A stretch of DNA of 64,000 bases from Flavobacterium litorale (GTDB lineage Bacteria; Bacteroidota; Bacteroidia; Flavobacteriales; Flavobacteriaceae). Location of the stretch: the NCBI RefSeq assembly GCF_019613795.1, contig NZ_CP080429.1:1596001-1660000 (forward strand), given 5' to 3'. The translations under genes and the position numbers were made by a program. The notes below the pieces were generated by a model. It had not been told where the DNA came from. It saw only the letters and a program-made list of their open reading frames with translations, and made no database searches. Positions 9,470-18,336 of this stretch are shown here, piece after piece (positions within the stretch are counted from its first letter, which is position 1; each line of letters starts with the position of its first letter).

Positions 9470-9607
9470 CATTTCATTTGTAGTACTTAATTAACGCCAC
9501 AAAAATACTTGTATTTGAAAATCAATTATTTACTTCTATTAGTATTACGAAGAAATAATACCTGCCTATTCTACTGTTATTACCCATTACTATTTTACAG
9601 CCTATCA

Positions 9608-10147
9608 TCAATCCAAATTAATCTCGTCCGATACTTTGGTAAGTATAACATCAGTAGGAATACTAAAACCTTCTATAAAATTAACCCTAATTCCCGATTC
9701 TTCCTCTATTTTCCAAGTTGCTTTTACAGGGCAATTAGTACAATTACTATCGCTATTAATTTTCATACGTAATATTCCATCTTTGAAATCTTCTGGATTG
9801 TTTTCGATGGTATTATCATGTAATAAACCCGAAATACCACTACCCAAGTGGAATCGTCCGTAAATTGTAGGGGGAAATACAAAGCCATCATCGTATACTT
9901 TTCTGGAATTTAAAATAGTAGCTCCAATAGTTCCATTGTTGTATTCTACTTTTTTATAATACCCTCTAAATTTACCGTCATCTTCTTTCCATAGGCTTAC
10001 GACGAATAGTTCATTTCCATCTTGGTAATGCCATGTACCCTCGTAGGGCGATGCTATCGTAAATTGTGCCTTTATTTCGTTAGTACCGCATAGGGTAAGA
10101 GTAAGCAGTAAGGATATTTTATATATGTTTTTTATAAAGTCTGTCAT
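9608..10147 (-). CDS. Array paralogue 6: exported DUF6705-like protein
   Basis: The last of six tandem paralogues, 179 residues from the ATG at 10147. The ATG shares one base with the stop of the previous gene (TGATG). A TTG one codon upstream is possible. It has a signal peptide ending KAQ (~27), then a PYEGTWHYQDGNELF segment common to the array, a variable central region, a CTNC motif (~133-136) and a C-terminus ending TKVSDEINLD. I recall similar short exported proteins in Flavobacteriaceae under DUF6705, but this was not checked. No function is known. The probable site is the periplasm or cell surface. The protein is beta-rich by inspection and has no lipobox. Confidence 0.8.
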   Translation of the reverse strand: MTDFIKNIYKISLLLTLTLCGTNEIKAQFTIASPYEGTWHYQDGNELFVVSLWKEDDGKFRGYYKKVEYNNGTIGATILNSRKVYDDGFVFPPTIYGRFHLGSGISGLLHDNTIENNPEDFKDGILRMKINSDSNCTNCPVKATWKIEEESGIRVNFIEGFSIPTDVILTKVSDEINLD

Positions 10148-10689
10148 CAATCCAAATCAATTTCATCCGATACTTTGGTAAGTACAACATCAGTAGGGAT
10201 ACTAAAACCAGGTATAAAAATACCATCAATTCTAAGTCCCGATTCTTCCTCTATTTTCCAAGTTGCTGTTACAGGGCAATTAGTGCAATTGCTATCGCTA
10301 TTAATTTCCATATGTAGATTACCACGTTTAAAATCTCTGGGATTATTTTGTATAGTATTGTCATATATAAAACCGTAGATTCCACTTCCTGAATACAAAT
10401 CTGCAGAAACTGTTGGAGGGAACATCGTTACTCCATATAATTCTCTAGAGTTGAATATGGTATTTCCAATCGTTCCATTGTTGTATTCTGTTTTCTTATA
10501 GTAGCCTTTAAATTTACCATTTTGTTCTTGCCATAAGCTCACAATAAACAACTCGTTACCATCTTGGTAGTGCCATGTGCCCTCGTAGGGCGATGCTATA
10601 GTAAATTGTGCCTTTATTTCGTTAGTACCGCATAGGGTAAGAGTAAGCAGTAAGGATATTTTATATATGTTTTTTATAAAGTCTGCCAT
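10147..10689 (-). CDS. Array paralogue 5: exported DUF6705-like protein
   Basis: 180 residues from the ATG at 10689, with TGATG junctions to both neighbours. The leader and first ~45 codons are nearly identical in DNA to copies 2, 4 and 6. The centre (residues ~75-125, with the ELYGVTMFPPTV stretch) differs from all of them. CTNC is conserved, and the end (RIDGIFIPGFSIPTDVVL then TKVSDEIDLD) is shared almost exactly with copy 4. This patchwork suggests recombination between copies. Confidence 0.8.
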   Translation of the reverse strand: MADFIKNIYKISLLLTLTLCGTNEIKAQFTIASPYEGTWHYQDGNELFIVSLWQEQNGKFKGYYKKTEYNNGTIGNTIFNSRELYGVTMFPPTVSADLYSGSGIYGFIYDNTIQNNPRDFKRGNLHMEINSDSNCTNCPVTATWKIEEESGLRIDGIFIPGFSIPTDVVLTKVSDEIDLD

Positions 10690-11231
10690 CAATCCAAATC
10701 AATTTCATCCGATACTTTGGTAAGTACAACATCAGTAGGGATACTAAAACCAGGTATAAAAATACCATCAATTCTAAGTCCTGGTCTTTCTTCTACTTTC
10801 CATGTAGCGGTTGTAGGGCAGTTGGTACAATTACTAGTAATTTTCATTCGAAAACGCCCACTCTTATAATCTTCAGGGTTATTTTCAATTGTATTATCAT
10901 GAATCGAACCACTGAGAGTACCCGTTATTAAATTAAAATTCCCAAAAATAATGGTATCGAATTTAAACCCGTTATTATATGTTTTATTGGAATTAAAAAT
11001 AGTAGCCCCAATAGTCCCATTACTATATTCTGTTTTTTTATAATGTCCGTTAAAGGTGCCATTTTGTTCTTTCCATAAGCTTACTATAAATAATTCGTTC
11101 CCGTCTTGGTAATGCCATGTACCCTCGTAGGGCGATTCTATCGTAAATTGTGCCTTTATTTCGTTAGTACCGCATAGGGTAAGAGTAAGCAGTAAGGATA
11201 TTTTATATATGTTTTTTATAAAGTCTGCCAT
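10689..11231 (-). CDS. Array paralogue 4: exported DUF6705-like protein
   Basis: 180 residues from the ATG at 11231. It has the same signal peptide type as copies 2, 5 and 6 (ending NEIKAQ), and PYEGTWHYQDGNELF is conserved. The central part is distinct (FDTIIFGNFNLITGTLSGSIHDN). CTNC lies in a slightly shorter context (ITSNCTNCPTTATW). The C-terminal block is shared with copy 5. It is the fourth gene in transcription order and is coupled to its neighbours by one-base overlaps. Confidence 0.8.
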   Translation of the reverse strand: MADFIKNIYKISLLLTLTLCGTNEIKAQFTIESPYEGTWHYQDGNELFIVSLWKEQNGTFNGHYKKTEYSNGTIGATIFNSNKTYNNGFKFDTIIFGNFNLITGTLSGSIHDNTIENNPEDYKSGRFRMKITSNCTNCPTTATWKVEERPGLRIDGIFIPGFSIPTDVVLTKVSDEIDLD

Positions 11232-11788
11232 CAATCCAAATCAATTTCATCCGATACTTTAGTAAGTATAATATCGGTAGGGATACTATAACCAAGTACA
11301 TAATCAACTCTAAGTCCCGAAGTTTCTTCTACTTTCCATGTTGCGGTTACAGGGCAGTTGGTACAATTTGTATCGCTATTAATTTGCATACGAAAGCGTC
11401 CACCTTTAAAATCTTCAGCATTATTTTGAATAGTATTATCACGGATTGAGCCCGAAAGACCGTATAAGTTATGAAAACTTCCAAAAATTACAGGAGGAAA
11501 CACAAAACCATGAATGTTTACTTTTCTGGAATTGAAAATAGTAGCTCCAATAATACCGTTGTTGTGTTCTACTTTTTTATAATACCCTCTAAATTTACCG
11601 TCATCTTCTTTCCATAGGCTTACGACGAATAACTCGTTGCCGTCTATATAATGCCAGGTGCCTTCGTAGGGTGATGAAGGTGCTGAAGGATTTACGGGTA
11701 CAAACTGCGCCAGTACTACATTACTGTTACACAATAAAAAAGTGATTATTAAGCATATTTTATATGTATTTTTTATAAAGTCTGCCAT
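11231..11788 (-). CDS. Array paralogue 3: exported DUF6705-like protein, long-leader type
   Basis: 185 residues from the ATG at 11788. It carries the second leader type (LCNSNVVLAQ, then a Pro/Ser-rich spacer before PYEGTWHY), as does copy 1, although its first codons (MADFIKN) match the other leader group. So the leader itself looks mosaic. The body shares the ELFVVSLWKEDDGKFRGYYKK block with copies 2 and 6. CTNC and TKVSDEIDLD are present. Confidence 0.8.
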   Translation of the reverse strand: MADFIKNTYKICLIITFLLCNSNVVLAQFVPVNPSAPSSPYEGTWHYIDGNELFVVSLWKEDDGKFRGYYKKVEHNNGIIGATIFNSRKVNIHGFVFPPVIFGSFHNLYGLSGSIRDNTIQNNAEDFKGGRFRMQINSDTNCTNCPVTATWKVEETSGLRVDYVLGYSIPTDIILTKVSDEIDLD

Positions 11789-12324
11789 CAATCCAAATCA
11801 ATTTCATCCGATACTTTAGTAAGTATGACATCGGTAGGGATACTATAACCAGGCACATAATTGACCCTAAGTCCCGAAGTTTCTTCTACTTTCCATGTAG
11901 CTGTTATAGGGCAGTTGGTACAACTGCTAGTAATTTGCATTTGATATCTTCCTCTTTTAAAATTCTCGTCAGGATTATTTACTATAGTGTTATCATTAAC
12001 GGTGCCTGAAATACCACTTTCCAAATAGAAATTTCCAGAAATTACAGGAGGAAATATTGCACCATTACTATATACTTTTCTGGAATTTAAAATAGTAGCT
12101 CCAATAGTTCCATTGTTGTATTCTACTTTTTTATAATACCCTCTAAATTTACCGTCATCTTCTTTCCATAGGCTTACGACGAATAGTTCATTTCCATCTT
12201 GGTAATGCCATGTACCCTCGTAGGGCGATGCTATCGTAAATTGTGCCTTTATTTCGTTAGTACCGCATAGGGTAAGAGTAAGCAGTAAGGATATTTTATA
12301 TATGTTTTTTATAAAGTCTATCAT
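11788..12324 (-). CDS. Array paralogue 2: exported DUF6705-like protein
   Basis: 178 residues from the ATG at 12324. Leader and N-terminal body are essentially the same as copy 6 through ATILNSRKVY. The sequence then changes abruptly to its own centre (SNGAIFPPVISGNFYLESG). The C-terminal part (VEETSGLRVNYVPGYSIPTD) resembles copy 3. One-base TGATG overlaps occur at both ends. Confidence 0.8.
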   Translation of the reverse strand: MIDFIKNIYKISLLLTLTLCGTNEIKAQFTIASPYEGTWHYQDGNELFVVSLWKEDDGKFRGYYKKVEYNNGTIGATILNSRKVYSNGAIFPPVISGNFYLESGISGTVNDNTIVNNPDENFKRGRYQMQITSSCTNCPITATWKVEETSGLRVNYVPGYSIPTDVILTKVSDEIDLD

Positions 12325-12866
12325 CAATCCAAATCAATTTCATCCGATACTTTAGTAAGTACAACATCAGTAGGGATACTAAAACCAGATATAAAACCTT
12401 CAATTCTAAGTCCTGGAACTTCCTCTATTTTCCATATTGCTGTTACAGGGCAATTTGTACAGTTACTGTTGATTTGAATTTGTAACCTTCCATCTTTACA
12501 ATCATATAAATTATTATCTAAAGTATTATCACATATTACACCAGACACACCAGTCGCTGAATTAAAATCTCCATAAATTACAGGAGGGAATACAAAGCCA
12601 TCATTATATACTTTTCTCGAATTTAGTATAGTAGCCCCAATGGTTCCATTGTTATATTCTACTTTTTTGTAATGACCCCTGAAGTCGCCGCTATCTTCTT
12701 TCCATAGACTGACTATGAATAATTCATTACCATCTTGGTAATGCCATGTACCCTCGTAGGGTGATGAAGGTGTTGATGGGTTTATAGGCACAAACTGCGC
12801 CATTACTACATTACTGTTGCACAACAAAAAAGTGATTATTAAGTATATTTTATATATATTTTTCAT
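12324..12866 (-). CDS. Array paralogue 1: exported DUF6705-like protein, first of array
   Basis: 180 residues. It starts MKNIYKIYLI. In the five downstream copies the equivalent Met codon is Ile, and translation starts six codons earlier at the TGATG junction, so this copy shows the likely ancestral start. The signal peptide ends MAQ (~24), followed by a Pro/Ser spacer. The centre is the most divergent and has extra cysteines (VICDNTLDNNLYDCKDG). It lies 18 bases after the upstream lipoprotein gene, so the lipoprotein and array should be one operon. Confidence 0.8.
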   Translation of the reverse strand: MKNIYKIYLIITFLLCNSNVVMAQFVPINPSTPSSPYEGTWHYQDGNELFIVSLWKEDSGDFRGHYKKVEYNNGTIGATILNSRKVYNDGFVFPPVIYGDFNSATGVSGVICDNTLDNNLYDCKDGRLQIQINSNCTNCPVTAIWKIEEVPGLRIEGFISGFSIPTDVVLTKVSDEIDLD

Positions 12867-12884
12867 AAGTATTTAGTTTAGTTG

Positions 12885-14414
12885 TTAGTCGCAATTGGTA
12901 CGGCGTATAGTACCGTTACTTTTTAAGGATACCTGTGTAAAGTTCTGGAAAGTAGCATCGGTTTCAAATAAGGTTACTCCCATTTTAGCTTCTTTTAAAA
13001 AAGTTAAAAACTGTATTAAAACTGCAGTATTATTGGTAACAGTTTCTTTTATCAATCTCTGTTCACTGTCAAAATATTTTTTTCTCAGTTTATAAGCATT
13101 TTCACTGCTATTTCGATATTTATTTTTATTTTCCAACGACAATGTACCAAGGTTATTAAGCCTGTGATAGAAAAACTCTTTAAATTTAACTATATTACTA
13201 ATAGTTAATGCATAATGGGTGCCTTTTTCAGTACTTAGGGTAGCTACAAAGATACCCGTATTTATTTTGTCCTTTGCCAATAATTTAGCAATTGCCTCAA
13301 AATCGGCAAACGAAAATACCGATAATTTACCTACATTATGGGTATGGCTTACCACCGTATACCCATTAGGGAAAGCAGAGGTTGCTGGTGGTATAGGGGC
13401 AGTAATTTCGGGCGCAGGTGTAAAGTTCATAACAATACCGTAATAATTTAGTCCCACACCGTTTTCGTTTACAGGGTCATTAACGGTTCCTGCTAAGTTA
13501 ACTACTTCTTGCCTAAAATTACCGCTATCCAAAGCATTTTTTACCTTATCACATTCTCTAAAGTTCGGAATTACAATTTTAGGTTTTGTTAGTACGGGGT
13601 GGTAGGGGTTACCACTACTAGGGCCGCTACCCCCGCTAATGCCTGGTAGTTCAGAAACGGGTCCGTTCGGTATGGGGTATGGGGTATTAAATACAGGTAT
13701 GTATACGCCACCCGCACCGCCAGGGTGGTTACCCTCTGTTAACGAATAGTCAGTATATTCTTCAGGGCACGGCATTTTTACCCATTTGGGCATCCATGTA
13801 GATGCTTCTCGTTGCCCTGGTATATTACTATACGTAATAACCCTAACATATGTTAATCGGTAACACTCACCATTAACTACAACAATTTCGCCAGGTGTAC
13901 CACTTTTGGCGCGTATTACAGCAGCCGTATCAAATTGTGGTAAGGTTTCTATTGTTGCCTTCCCGTCCAAATCAACAAACTCATCATTTACAATTTTATC
14001 AATCTCTTCTGGGGTTAGTGTGTACTTAGCCAAGTACGCCCTATACTCCCTGTACGGTTCCCAGTTTAATACCAAATTCTCTATAGTAGGGGCATAGGTA
14101 CTATCGCGTAGTATACTAAAAGTAAGCGAGTGGTAATTGTTATCCATAGTTGTAAGTACTATATCCGTAGTATCTACACTAAAATCGTACCGTACGTTGT
14201 ACACCGATTTTTTTCTACCCTCTTGCTTTAAACTTTGTAGTGCCGCCATTGCTTTGGGCATGGCTTGCAACTCTTTGTAGCTAATGGTTTTTGTGGTAAT
14301 TCCGTTAGCCGAAGCATTTTGGTTGTTCATGTAAACATCGTCGTGTTCACAGCCAGTTATAGCCAGTATTGCAAATAGCAGTAGGTACAATAACTTTAGT
14401 TGGGCTTTGTGCAT
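12885..14414 (-). CDS. Lipoprotein with C-terminal JAMM-like motif, heads the paralogue operon
   Basis: 509 residues. Lipobox ITGC (Cys22), followed by acidic residues. Residues ~45-220 form an unrecognised N-terminal module ending in a Cys-containing stretch (C184, C216). A Gly/Pro-rich linker spans ~228-275, then comes a C-terminal domain. The latter holds H357-T-H359 followed by S368-x-x-D371, close to the JAB/MPN (JAMM) metalloprotease signature HxH-x10-D but one residue longer, so assignment is tentative. The general layout (lipobox, Cys stretch, Gly linker, enzyme-like C-terminus) is like the Tae4-type lipoprotein at 22568-24187. It might be a surface effector whose immunity functions lie in the following array. 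That is inference. Confidence 0.7.
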   Translation of the reverse strand: MHKAQLKLLYLLLFAILAITGCEHDDVYMNNQNASANGITTKTISYKELQAMPKAMAALQSLKQEGRKKSVYNVRYDFSVDTTDIVLTTMDNNYHSLTFSILRDSTYAPTIENLVLNWEPYREYRAYLAKYTLTPEEIDKIVNDEFVDLDGKATIETLPQFDTAAVIRAKSGTPGEIVVVNGECYRLTYVRVITYSNIPGQREASTWMPKWVKMPCPEEYTDYSLTEGNHPGGAGGVYIPVFNTPYPIPNGPVSELPGISGGSGPSSGNPYHPVLTKPKIVIPNFRECDKVKNALDSGNFRQEVVNLAGTVNDPVNENGVGLNYYGIVMNFTPAPEITAPIPPATSAFPNGYTVVSHTHNVGKLSVFSFADFEAIAKLLAKDKINTGIFVATLSTEKGTHYALTISNIVKFKEFFYHRLNNLGTLSLENKNKYRNSSENAYKLRKKYFDSEQRLIKETVTNNTAVLIQFLTFLKEAKMGVTLFETDATFQNFTQVSLKSNGTIRRTNCD

Positions 14415-14818
14415 AAAATAGTTTTTTGGTTAACAATAGTAAAAATGTTTATTACAGCATTGGGGGTACACTATAATTGTATATATAAAGAGTGCTTTAC
14501 ACGTAAAAAGGTTGGGAACAACGCTACATTTAATGTATTAAGTGTATAACAGGTTGTTTTTGGAGTACAGTGTAATTTTTTAGTTTTTTCATGATAGTAA
14601 TTGTTTAGCAGGTACAATAACGGAATTATAATTGTATATAGTATATTTTTTTTGCTTAAAGAGGATACATTTAACAATAAGTTAATGTTATTTATAATTG
14701 TAAAGATTTTTAATTTGTGGTGTATTTCAAGTACTTTTTGCTTTTTATTACTATAGCCACCTAACTTAAAAATCAAATTATTAAATTTGCAATTCTATAA
14801 AAGAAATCCTCGATTTTT
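14415..14818. other. AT-rich intergenic region between divergent genes
   Basis: No supported gene. It should hold the promoters of the minus-strand lipoprotein/array operon and of ffh. A -7-like TAAATTTG at 14782-14789 lies 30 bases before ffh, but no -33 element was found at the right distance. Near 14429-14436 the minus strand has TACTATTG, a one-mismatch -7. Confidence 0.4.
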
Positions 14819-16159
14819 ATGTTCGATAATTTAAGTGATAAATTAGATAAAGCCTTACACCTATTAAAGGGTCATGGTAAAATAACCGAAGTAAACGTAG
14901 CCGATACGCTAAAAGAAGTACGCCGTGCATTACTTGATGCCGATGTTAACTTTAAAATAGCCAAAGAGTTTACCAATACCGTAAAAGAAAAAGCGCTGGG
15001 GCAGGATGTACTTACTACATTACAGCCAGGGCAACTTATGGTAAAACTAGTAAAAGACGAGCTTACCGAGCTTATGGGAGGCGATGCTGCGGGCATCAAC
15101 CTATCGGGCAATCCGTCGGTAATACTAATGTCAGGTTTACAAGGTTCGGGTAAAACCACCTTTTCGGGTAAACTGGCTAATTTCCTTAAAACCAAAAAAA
15201 CAAAAAAGCCTTTATTAGTAGCTTGCGATATTTACCGTCCTGCTGCAATTAACCAGTTGCATGTAGTAGGAGAGCAAATAGGTGTAGAAGTATACTCCGA
15301 AGAGGGGAATAAAAACCCTGTTGAGATTGCCCAAAATGCCATAAAGCATGCCAAGGCAAATGGTTTTAATGTTGTAATTGTCGATACAGCAGGTCGTTTA
15401 GCCGTTGATGAGCAAATGATGACCGAAATTGCCAATGTACACAAAGCAATTCAGCCCCAAGAAACCTTATTTGTAGTAGATGCCATGACGGGGCAAGATG
15501 CTGTAAATACAGCTAAAGCCTTTAATGATAGATTGAATTTTGATGGTGTTATCCTTACTAAATTAGATGGTGATACACGCGGTGGTGCAGCAATATCTAT
15601 TAAATCGGTAGTTAATAAACCTATTAAGTTTATTGGTACAGGTGAAAAGATGGAAGCCATTGATGTATTTTACCCCAACCGTATGGCCGACCGTATTTTG
15701 GGAATGGGAGATGTTGTTTCGCTTGTAGAAAGGGCACAGGAGCAGTACGATGAAGATGAGGCACGAAAACTGCAAAAGAAAATTGCCAAAAATGAGTTTG
15801 GTTTCGACGATTTTTTATCGCAAATACAACAGGTTAAAAAAATGGGTAACATGAAAGACCTTGTTGGCATGATACCTGGTGCAGGAAAAGCAATGAAAGA
15901 TGTGGAGATTGAAGACGATGCTTTTAAACATATAGAAGCCATTATACACTCCATGACGCCAGATGAGCGTAGTAAACCATCGGTACTGGATGCAAAACGT
16001 AAAAACCGTATTGCAAAAGGCTCGGGCACATCCATACAGCAAGTAAACCAGTTGCTAAAGCAGTTTAACCAGATGAGCAAAATGATGAAGATGATGCAGG
16101 GTGGAGGTGCTAAAAACATGATGCGAATGATGGGCGGTATGAAAGGCATGCGACAATAA
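14819..16159 (+). CDS. ffh: Signal recognition particle protein Ffh
   Basis: 446 residues, full length. The N domain (1-~85) is followed by the G domain with P-loop GLQGSGKTT (~108-116), DTAGR, and TKLDGDTRGGAA, then a Met-rich M domain ending in repeated MMKMM and GGMKGM motifs that bind signal sequences and 4.5S RNA. It targets nascent membrane proteins to FtsY/SecYEG. It is separated from folD by a terminator. Confidence 0.97.
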   Translation: MFDNLSDKLDKALHLLKGHGKITEVNVADTLKEVRRALLDADVNFKIAKEFTNTVKEKALGQDVLTTLQPGQLMVKLVKDELTELMGGDAAGINLSGNPSVILMSGLQGSGKTTFSGKLANFLKTKKTKKPLLVACDIYRPAAINQLHVVGEQIGVEVYSEEGNKNPVEIAQNAIKHAKANGFNVVIVDTAGRLAVDEQMMTEIANVHKAIQPQETLFVVDAMTGQDAVNTAKAFNDRLNFDGVILTKLDGDTRGGAAISIKSVVNKPIKFIGTGEKMEAIDVFYPNRMADRILGMGDVVSLVERAQEQYDEDEARKLQKKIAKNEFGFDDFLSQIQQVKKMGNMKDLVGMIPGAGKAMKDVEIEDDAFKHIEAIIHSMTPDERSKPSVLDAKRKNRIAKGSGTSIQQVNQLLKQFNQMSKMMKMMQGGGAKNMMRMMGGMKGMRQ

Positions 16160-16175
16160 TGAGAAAACACACTAT

Positions 16176-16203
16176 AAAGGACGCGGTTAACCGCGTCTTT
16201 TTT
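16176..16203 (+). terminator. Rho-independent terminator after ffh
   Basis: The palindrome GACGCGGTTAACCGCGTC (16180-16197) is followed by six T's, between ffh and folD. Confidence 0.88.
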
Positions 16204-16241
16204 AATTAATAGCTATTCTAAAATTAAAACACACAACACAC

Positions 16242-17126
16242 ATGCAATTATTAGATGGTAAAAAAACCTCCAACGATATTAAAAATGAAATCGCTGCAGA
16301 GGTAACCAAAATGAAACAGAATAACGAAAAAGTGCCGCACCTTGCTGCTGTAATAGTGGGTAACGACGGTGCTAGCCTTACGTACGTAGGTAGTAAAGTA
16401 AAAGCCTGCGAACGCGTAGGATTTGAGTCCACACTCATAAAAATGCCAAGTACAACATCCGAGATGGAACTCTTAAAGAAAATAGAAGAGCTAAACCAAA
16501 ATGATGATATAGATGGTTTTATTGTACAGTTACCCTTGCCCGAACAAATAGATACGCAAAAAGTACTAATGGCTATTGACCCCAGTAAAGATGTGGATGG
16601 TTTCCACCCCGAAAACTTTGGGAAAATGGCACTGGATATGACAACCTTTATCCCTGCTACACCCTTTGGTATTTTAGAGCTTTTAGAGCGTTACGATGTG
16701 CAAACCGCAGGTAAACACACCGTTGTTATAGGGCGTAGCCACATTGTAGGTAGGCCCATGAGCATATTAATGGGGCGTAAAGGATTTCCTGGTAACAGTA
16801 CCGTTACCCTAACGCATAGCCATACCAAAAACATAAATCAAATTACCACACAAGCCGATATTATAATTACAGCATTAGGAGTACCTAATTATTTAAAAGC
16901 AGAGATGATTAAAGATGATGCCGTAATTATTGATGTGGGTATAACACGTGTTGCTGACGATACTACTGATAAAGGGTACAGAATAACGGGCGATGTAGAT
17001 TTTGAAAATGTAAGTAAAAAAGCATCGTTTATAACGCCAGTACCTGGTGGGGTAGGACCCATGACAATTGCAATGCTACTAAAAAATACATTACTAGCAA
17101 GAGAGCAACGTAAGTATAAAAAATAG
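16242..17126 (+). CDS. folD: Bifunctional methylenetetrahydrofolate dehydrogenase/cyclohydrolase
   Basis: 294 residues. It has the catalytic YVxxK-type segment (YVGSKVKACERVG, ~46), the DGFIVQLPLP signature, the VDGFHPEN motif, the NAD(P)-binding GRSHIVGRP and a C-terminal PVPGGVGPMTIAMLL. It converts 5,10-methylene-THF to 5,10-methenyl-THF and then 10-formyl-THF in the cytoplasm, supplying one-carbon units for purines and formyl-Met-tRNA. Confidence 0.97.
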   Translation: MQLLDGKKTSNDIKNEIAAEVTKMKQNNEKVPHLAAVIVGNDGASLTYVGSKVKACERVGFESTLIKMPSTTSEMELLKKIEELNQNDDIDGFIVQLPLPEQIDTQKVLMAIDPSKDVDGFHPENFGKMALDMTTFIPATPFGILELLERYDVQTAGKHTVVIGRSHIVGRPMSILMGRKGFPGNSTVTLTHSHTKNINQITTQADIIITALGVPNYLKAEMIKDDAVIIDVGITRVADDTTDKGYRITGDVDFENVSKKASFITPVPGGVGPMTIAMLLKNTLLAREQRKYKK

Positions 17127-17147
17127 ATTCAGGAATTTACTACATAT

Positions 17148-17183
17148 AAAAATCCCCAAACGTTTATACCGTTTGGGGATTTT
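17148..17183. terminator. Bidirectional terminator between folD and the PhnA-domain gene
   Basis: AAAATCCCCAAACG pairs perfectly with CGTTTGGGGATTTT around a short loop. It serves convergent genes. Confidence 0.92.
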
Positions 17184-17187
17184 GGTT

Positions 17188-17397
17188 TTATGCCTTCTTA
17201 ACGAATTCCGTTCGTAAAACCATTGCTGTTTTGTTTACGCGGCAATCAATTTCGGCAGGATCGTCCGTAAGGCGAATGTTTTTTACCGATGTACCTCTTT
17301 TTATAACAGAAGATGTCCCTTTTACCTTTAAATCTTTAATTACCGTTACCGTATCGCCATCGTTAAGAATGTTTCCGTTACTATCTTTTACTTCCAT
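17188..17397 (-). CDS. Short PhnA/YjdM-domain protein
   Basis: 69 residues from the ATG at 17397, chosen because the longer in-frame reading (to 17511) runs through the end of the rluF gene. It matches the C-terminal PhnA (YjdM) beta domain: [25 protein letters not shown] and IDCRVN. The N-terminal zinc ribbon of full-length YjdM is absent. Despite the old name (alkylphosphonate operon), the role is not established. It starts 10 bases after rluF on the same strand, so they are probably co-transcribed. Confidence 0.8.
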   Translation of the reverse strand: MEVKDSNGNILNDGDTVTVIKDLKVKGTSSVIKRGTSVKNIRLTDDPAEIDCRVNKTAMVLRTEFVKKA

Positions 17398-17407
17398 GTG
17401 TATTGTG

Positions 17408-18208
17408 TTAATTGCTATTTCTGTTGTTGTTTCTACTGTTCCGAGTGTTTCGTGGTCGGTTCGTTTGTGCTTTAGGTAAGCTAGCTTCTTCGGTTTTACT
17501 ACTTGGTGCAATTAAGGCATTAAGCTCTTTAATTTCAGTAGCCGTAAGGTCGCGGTAACGCCCCACAGGAACATCAAGCGATATATTAATAATACGAATA
17601 CGCTTTAGCCCCGTAACCTCATAGCCCAAATATTCGCACATACGCCTAATCTGTCGGTTAAGCCCTTGTGTAAGTACAATCCTAAAAATGTACTTACTAA
17701 TTTGCTCTACTTTACATTTTCGCGTCACAGTGTCCAATATAGGAATGCCGTTACCCATACGCTGAATAAACCTATCTGTAATAGGCTTATTTACCGTTAC
17801 AACATATTCCTTTTCGTGGTTGTTACGCGCGCGGAGTATTTTATTTACAATATCGCCATCGTCCGTCATAAAAATTAAACCCTCGCTAGCTTTGTCCAGC
17901 CTACCAATGGGGAAAATCCGCTTCGGATAATTAATATAATCTACAATATTATTTTTAACATCAAGGTTGGTAGTACACTCTATACCTACAGGTTTATTAA
18001 AAGCGAGATAGGTTCGCTTACCCGTTTTTTCTCGGATGAGTTTACCGTCAATTCGTACTTCATCATCAATAGTTACTTTAGTACCCATTTCAGGGACTAC
18101 ACCATTTATGGTAACACGACCTTCCTCTACCAGCTTGTCAGCTTCCCTACGGGAGCAATAACCCGTTTCCGATATAAATTTGTTCAGTCGTTTCAATTCT
18201 TGTTCCAT
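17408..18208 (-). CDS. rluF: 23S rRNA pseudouridine synthase RluF-like
   Basis: 266 residues from the ATG at 18208. A longer in-frame start at 18253 precedes the conserved S4 domain and is unlikely. It has an N-terminal S4 RNA-binding domain (~1-65), then an RsuA/RluB/E/F-type catalytic domain with [10 protein letters not shown] carrying the catalytic Asp, and [18 protein letters not shown] near the end. It is closest to RluF (U2604 of 23S rRNA). The basic Asn/Arg-rich tail (~245-266) is low complexity. Confidence 0.88.
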   Translation of the reverse strand: MEQELKRLNKFISETGYCSRREADKLVEEGRVTINGVVPEMGTKVTIDDEVRIDGKLIREKTGKRTYLAFNKPVGIECTTNLDVKNNIVDYINYPKRIFPIGRLDKASEGLIFMTDDGDIVNKILRARNNHEKEYVVTVNKPITDRFIQRMGNGIPILDTVTRKCKVEQISKYIFRIVLTQGLNRQIRRMCEYLGYEVTGLKRIRIINISLDVPVGRYRDLTATEIKELNALIAPSSKTEEASLPKAQTNRPRNTRNSRNNNRNSN

Positions 18209-18336
18209 ACTACAAAAATAGAATAAATTAACGATTTTCAGAATGCTTCTCACAGGCTATCTAACCTGCAACTTTATGTGTTTATCCTAAATCACAAAAA
18301 TATGCCCTACTTTTACAATCTTAATTAAGATACACT

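Larger units (their letters stand above)
9012..9607. other. Gene-free, hairpin-rich spacer
   Basis: No convincing ORF. It contains several inverted repeats: 9150-9167 (7-bp stem, TTAC loop), 9213-9237 (9-bp stem followed by T's, terminator-like), the long paired element 9286-9360, 9366-9383 (GTACAG/CTGTAC) and a strong terminator at 9435-9469. It lies between a plus-strand lipoprotein gene and the end of the minus-strand paralogue array. Confidence 0.6.

Noticed and set aside
9608..12866. Regularly repeated DNA considered as a CRISPR-like or mobile repeat array
   Set aside because: The repeats are ~540 bases long, all are open reading frames with signal peptides, and no transposase or short-repeat/spacer structure is present.
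14471..14776. 101-codon minus-strand ORF in the intergenic region before ffh
   Set aside because: AT-rich, with a composition like random translation of AT DNA (Ile/Asn/Leu/Tyr/Lys). No signal peptide, domain or partner. It covers the promoter region of two divergent genes.
15670..16170. 166-codon ORF antisense to ffh
   Set aside because: Antisense shadow of the Met-rich M domain. No independent support.
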